NCBI GenBank assembly: GCA_035497735.1
Contig: DATJCX010000047.1
Coordinates: 194,337-258,336, forward strand
Source of the DNA: Brumimicrobium sp035497735
GTDB lineage: Bacteria; Bacteroidota; Bacteroidia; Flavobacteriales_D; Crocinitomicaceae
Length of the DNA: 64,000 nt
Reading direction: 5' to 3'
Shown here: one piece after another, positions 62,383 to 64,000 of the stretch
Layout: every line of letters begins with the position of its first letter
Position numbering within the stretch: position 1 is the stretch's first letter
Position numbers and translations under genes: made by a program
Notes under the pieces: generated by a model
Seen by the model: only the letters and a program-made list of their open reading frames with translations
The model's database searches: none
Told to the model about the DNA's origin: nothing

Positions 62383-63027
62383 ATGTCAACAACAAAACCA
62401 ACATTATTTTCAGAAATTGAAGAAGTAATTAAGACATTAAATCCTGAAACGATTTCAGTTGAGCGCAAAACAACGCTACGTATTTTAGCAGACTATATTC
62501 AGTCAAAAACTTCAAATCATCAAGAAATTCGGCTAAATTTTATCTGCACTCACAATTCACGAAGAAGCCATTTATCACAAGTTTGGGCACAAACACTAGC
62601 CTATTATTTCGATATTCGAAATATATTTTGTTACTCTGGCGGCACAGAAAGTACTGCGCTTTTCCCTTTGGTTGCAGAAAGTTTACAAAATGCTGGTTTT
62701 CAGATCAAAGTCATTTCAAAACAAGAGAATTCAATTTACAGTATTAAATATGCATACAATCGGCATCCAATAATTGGATATTCTAAAAAGTGGGATGACG
62801 ATTTTAACCCTAAGTCTGAATTTGTTGCAATTATGACTTGTGATTCTGCAAATGAAACTTGTCCTACTATTTTCGGTGCTGAAAAACGCATTGCAATCAC
62901 TTATGAAGACCCTAAAGATTTTGACAACACATCGCAAAAAGCAGCAAAATATAATGAACGAAGTCTGCAAATTGCAACGGAACTGTTTTATGTTTTCTCG
63001 CAAATAAAAGTCTCTCAACAATATTAA
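62383..63027 (+). CDS. arsC: Thioredoxin-type arsenate reductase / LMW phosphatase-like
   Basis: A 214-residue protein with the low-molecular-weight phosphatase P-loop C-x5-R (Cys55 to Arg60, CTHNSRRS) and, downstream, MTCDSANETCP, matching the second and third redox Cys of S. aureus-type ArsC. That triple-Cys relay reduces As(V) to As(III) with thioredoxin. The chain is longer than 130-residue ArsC because of about 45 extra N-terminal residues, a common Bacteroidetes form. Placed between arsR and osmC/acr3. Confidence 0.88.
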   Translation: MSTTKPTLFSEIEEVIKTLNPETISVERKTTLRILADYIQSKTSNHQEIRLNFICTHNSRRSHLSQVWAQTLAYYFDIRNIFCYSGGTESTALFPLVAESLQNAGFQIKVISKQENSIYSIKYAYNRHPIIGYSKKWDDDFNPKSEFVAIMTCDSANETCPTIFGAEKRIAITYEDPKDFDNTSQKAAKYNERSLQIATELFYVFSQIKVSQQY

Positions 63028-63054
63028 AAAACATTAACCAAAATAGAAATAAAC

Positions 63055-63462
63055 ATGGAATACCAAATTAAGGCCTCATCCATTTCAAATGATACTGCTA
63101 CTATACAAATAAAGCAAAGCGAAATAAACTTTGGAACAAGTTCAACTTCTTCTGAAGAGTTGCCTAACCCTGCAGAACTATTTTTAGGAGCTTTTGCTTC
63201 CTGTATGCTTAAAAATGTTGAACGTTTTTCATCTATGATGAACTTCACATATTCCAAAGCCACGGTAAACGTGTCAGCTAAGCGAACAGAAAAACCTTTA
63301 AAAATGGATGATATTGATTACAAATTAACCATTTATAGTTCTGATGAAAACCTAAATATACCATTGTTGAAAAAGAACATAGAAAAATTTGGCACCATCT
63401 ACAATACCGTTAAACTATCGTGTAATATAACCGGCATAATTGAACAGAAAAAAACATATTAA
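63055..63462 (+). CDS. OsmC/Ohr-family protein
   Basis: A 135-residue OsmC-fold protein. The usual second-helix Cys is in FLGAFASCMLKNVERF (about residue 46), with another Cys in KLSCNITG near the end, the pair of the thiol peroxidase family. OsmC proteins remove organic hydroperoxides; in arsenic operons they may handle arsenic-induced oxidative or thiol stress, which is an inference. It lies 27 nt after arsC and 18 nt before the transporter. Confidence 0.85.
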   Translation: MEYQIKASSISNDTATIQIKQSEINFGTSSTSSEELPNPAELFLGAFASCMLKNVERFSSMMNFTYSKATVNVSAKRTEKPLKMDDIDYKLTIYSSDENLNIPLLKKNIEKFGTIYNTVKLSCNITGIIEQKKTY

Positions 63463-63480
63463 ACAAAAAAACAAAAATCT

Positions 63481-64000
63481 ATGAAAAAAATGAGTTTTCT
63501 CAACAACTACCTAACCTTATGGATATTTATGGCTATGGTAATAGGCGTTGGAATCGGATATTTCTTTCCATCATTTCCTAGCATTATTGATTCAATGAGT
63601 CGAGGTACGACAAACATTCCCATAGCCATAGGATTAATTTTAATGATGTATCCTCCTTTAGCTAAGGTGAATTATGCCCTTCTTCCAAAAGTTTTTAGAA
63701 ACACAAAAATACTTTCCATTTCACTTTTTCTAAATTGGATAGTAGCCCCCATTTTAATGTTTATTTTAGCAATTACATTTTTACGAGATTATCCAGAGTA
63801 CATGGTAGGCGTTATTTTAATTGGTTTAGCGCGTTGTATTGCAATGGTTTTGGTTTGGAACGACCTTGCTGAAGGTGATAGCGAATACGGTGCTGGTTTG
63901 GTAGCTTTAAATAGCCTTTTTCAAGTCTTTGCCTATAGTTTCTATGCTTGGATTTTTATAACCGTTCTTCCACCCTATTTTGGATTTGAAGGTGCGATTG
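63481..64000 (+). CDS. acr3: ACR3-family arsenite efflux transporter (cut by window end)
   Basis: From the ATG at 63481 the frame stays open to the window end (173 residues). The sequence MSFLNNYLTLWIFMAMVIG, GIGYFFPSF, LILMMYPPLAKVNY and GLARCIAMVLVWNDLAEGD is that of Acr3 (BASS superfamily), with Cys in ARCIAM (TM4), the residue essential for As(III) transport. It should have ten membrane helices and about 350 residues. It exports the arsenite made by ArsC. The C-terminal half is outside the window. Confidence 0.93.
   Translation, partial: MKKMSFLNNYLTLWIFMAMVIGVGIGYFFPSFPSIIDSMSRGTTNIPIAIGLILMMYPPLAKVNYALLPKVFRNTKILSISLFLNWIVAPILMFILAITFLRDYPEYMVGVILIGLARCIAMVLVWNDLAEGDSEYGAGLVALNSLFQVFAYSFYAWIFITVLPPYFGFEGAI

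Overview
The window is from a member of the Bacteroidota, most likely order Flavobacteriales. The pointers are low GC, promoters of the TTTG-N(17-21)-TAnnTTTG type, a PorX type IX secretion regulator, an LpxC-FabZ fusion, an UpxY-type NusG paralogue, a TonB receptor and an OmpA with thrombospondin type 3 repeats. Genus cannot be decided from the sequence alone.

Region 1 (1-1828, minus): the 5' part of bamD and an SDR oxidoreductase. Region 2 (1876-26813, minus) is one long surface polysaccharide locus of the Wzx/Wzy type. It reads, in the direction of transcription: upxY antiterminator, UDP-sugar dehydrogenase, two four-helix-bundle genes around a UDP-sugar epimerase, Wzx flippase, pyruvyl transferase, glycosyltransferases, O-acyltransferase, an EpsG-like polymerase, a putative secreted glycosidase, more glycosyltransferases, then a Pgl-like module (PglC, PglD, PglE, PglF homologues: initiating phosphosugar transferase plus the enzymes for a diacetamido-trideoxy sugar), a GlmS homologue with a damaged glutaminase site, and Wza/Wzc export genes. 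Three intergenic gaps at 23.0-24.9 kb hold arrays of degenerate 8-9 bp purine/pyrimidine-skewed units that begin exactly at stop codons and alternate with the four-helix-bundle genes. Two gene stubs (the 5' ends of a wecB-like and of a nucleotide-sugar dehydrogenase gene) bracket the central 13.86-22.45 kb block, which looks like a replaced serotype cassette.

Region 3 (27009-41337, mostly plus): ompA, uvrB, a TonB receptor divergent from a MocR-type regulator that has lost its PLP lysine, a RecD-like helicase, tRNA-His, an oxidoreductase/lipoprotein/polyprenyl-phosphate sugar transferase trio, and pyrR-pyrB-STAS. Region 4 (41342-54524): rnz and mutS converge on a 1.15 kb non-coding repeat island; then an rRNA/tRNA methyltransferase, an envelope trio including an M48 protease, and porX-tsaE-ald. 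Region 5 (54568-61598, plus): HD hydrolase, lpxD-lpxC/fabZ-lpxA, proC, rlmD. Region 6 (62018-64000, plus): an arsenic operon arsR-arsC-osmC-acr3, cut by the window edge.

Several genes (bamD, uvrB, the RecD-like helicase, pyrR, probably lpxD) have the -7 promoter box only 4-5 nt before the ATG, which predicts leaderless mRNAs. The most interesting candidates for undescribed biology are the four-helix-bundle/octamer-array modules inside the capsule operon, the glutaminase-dead GlmS paralogue, and the recombination scars around the variable block.
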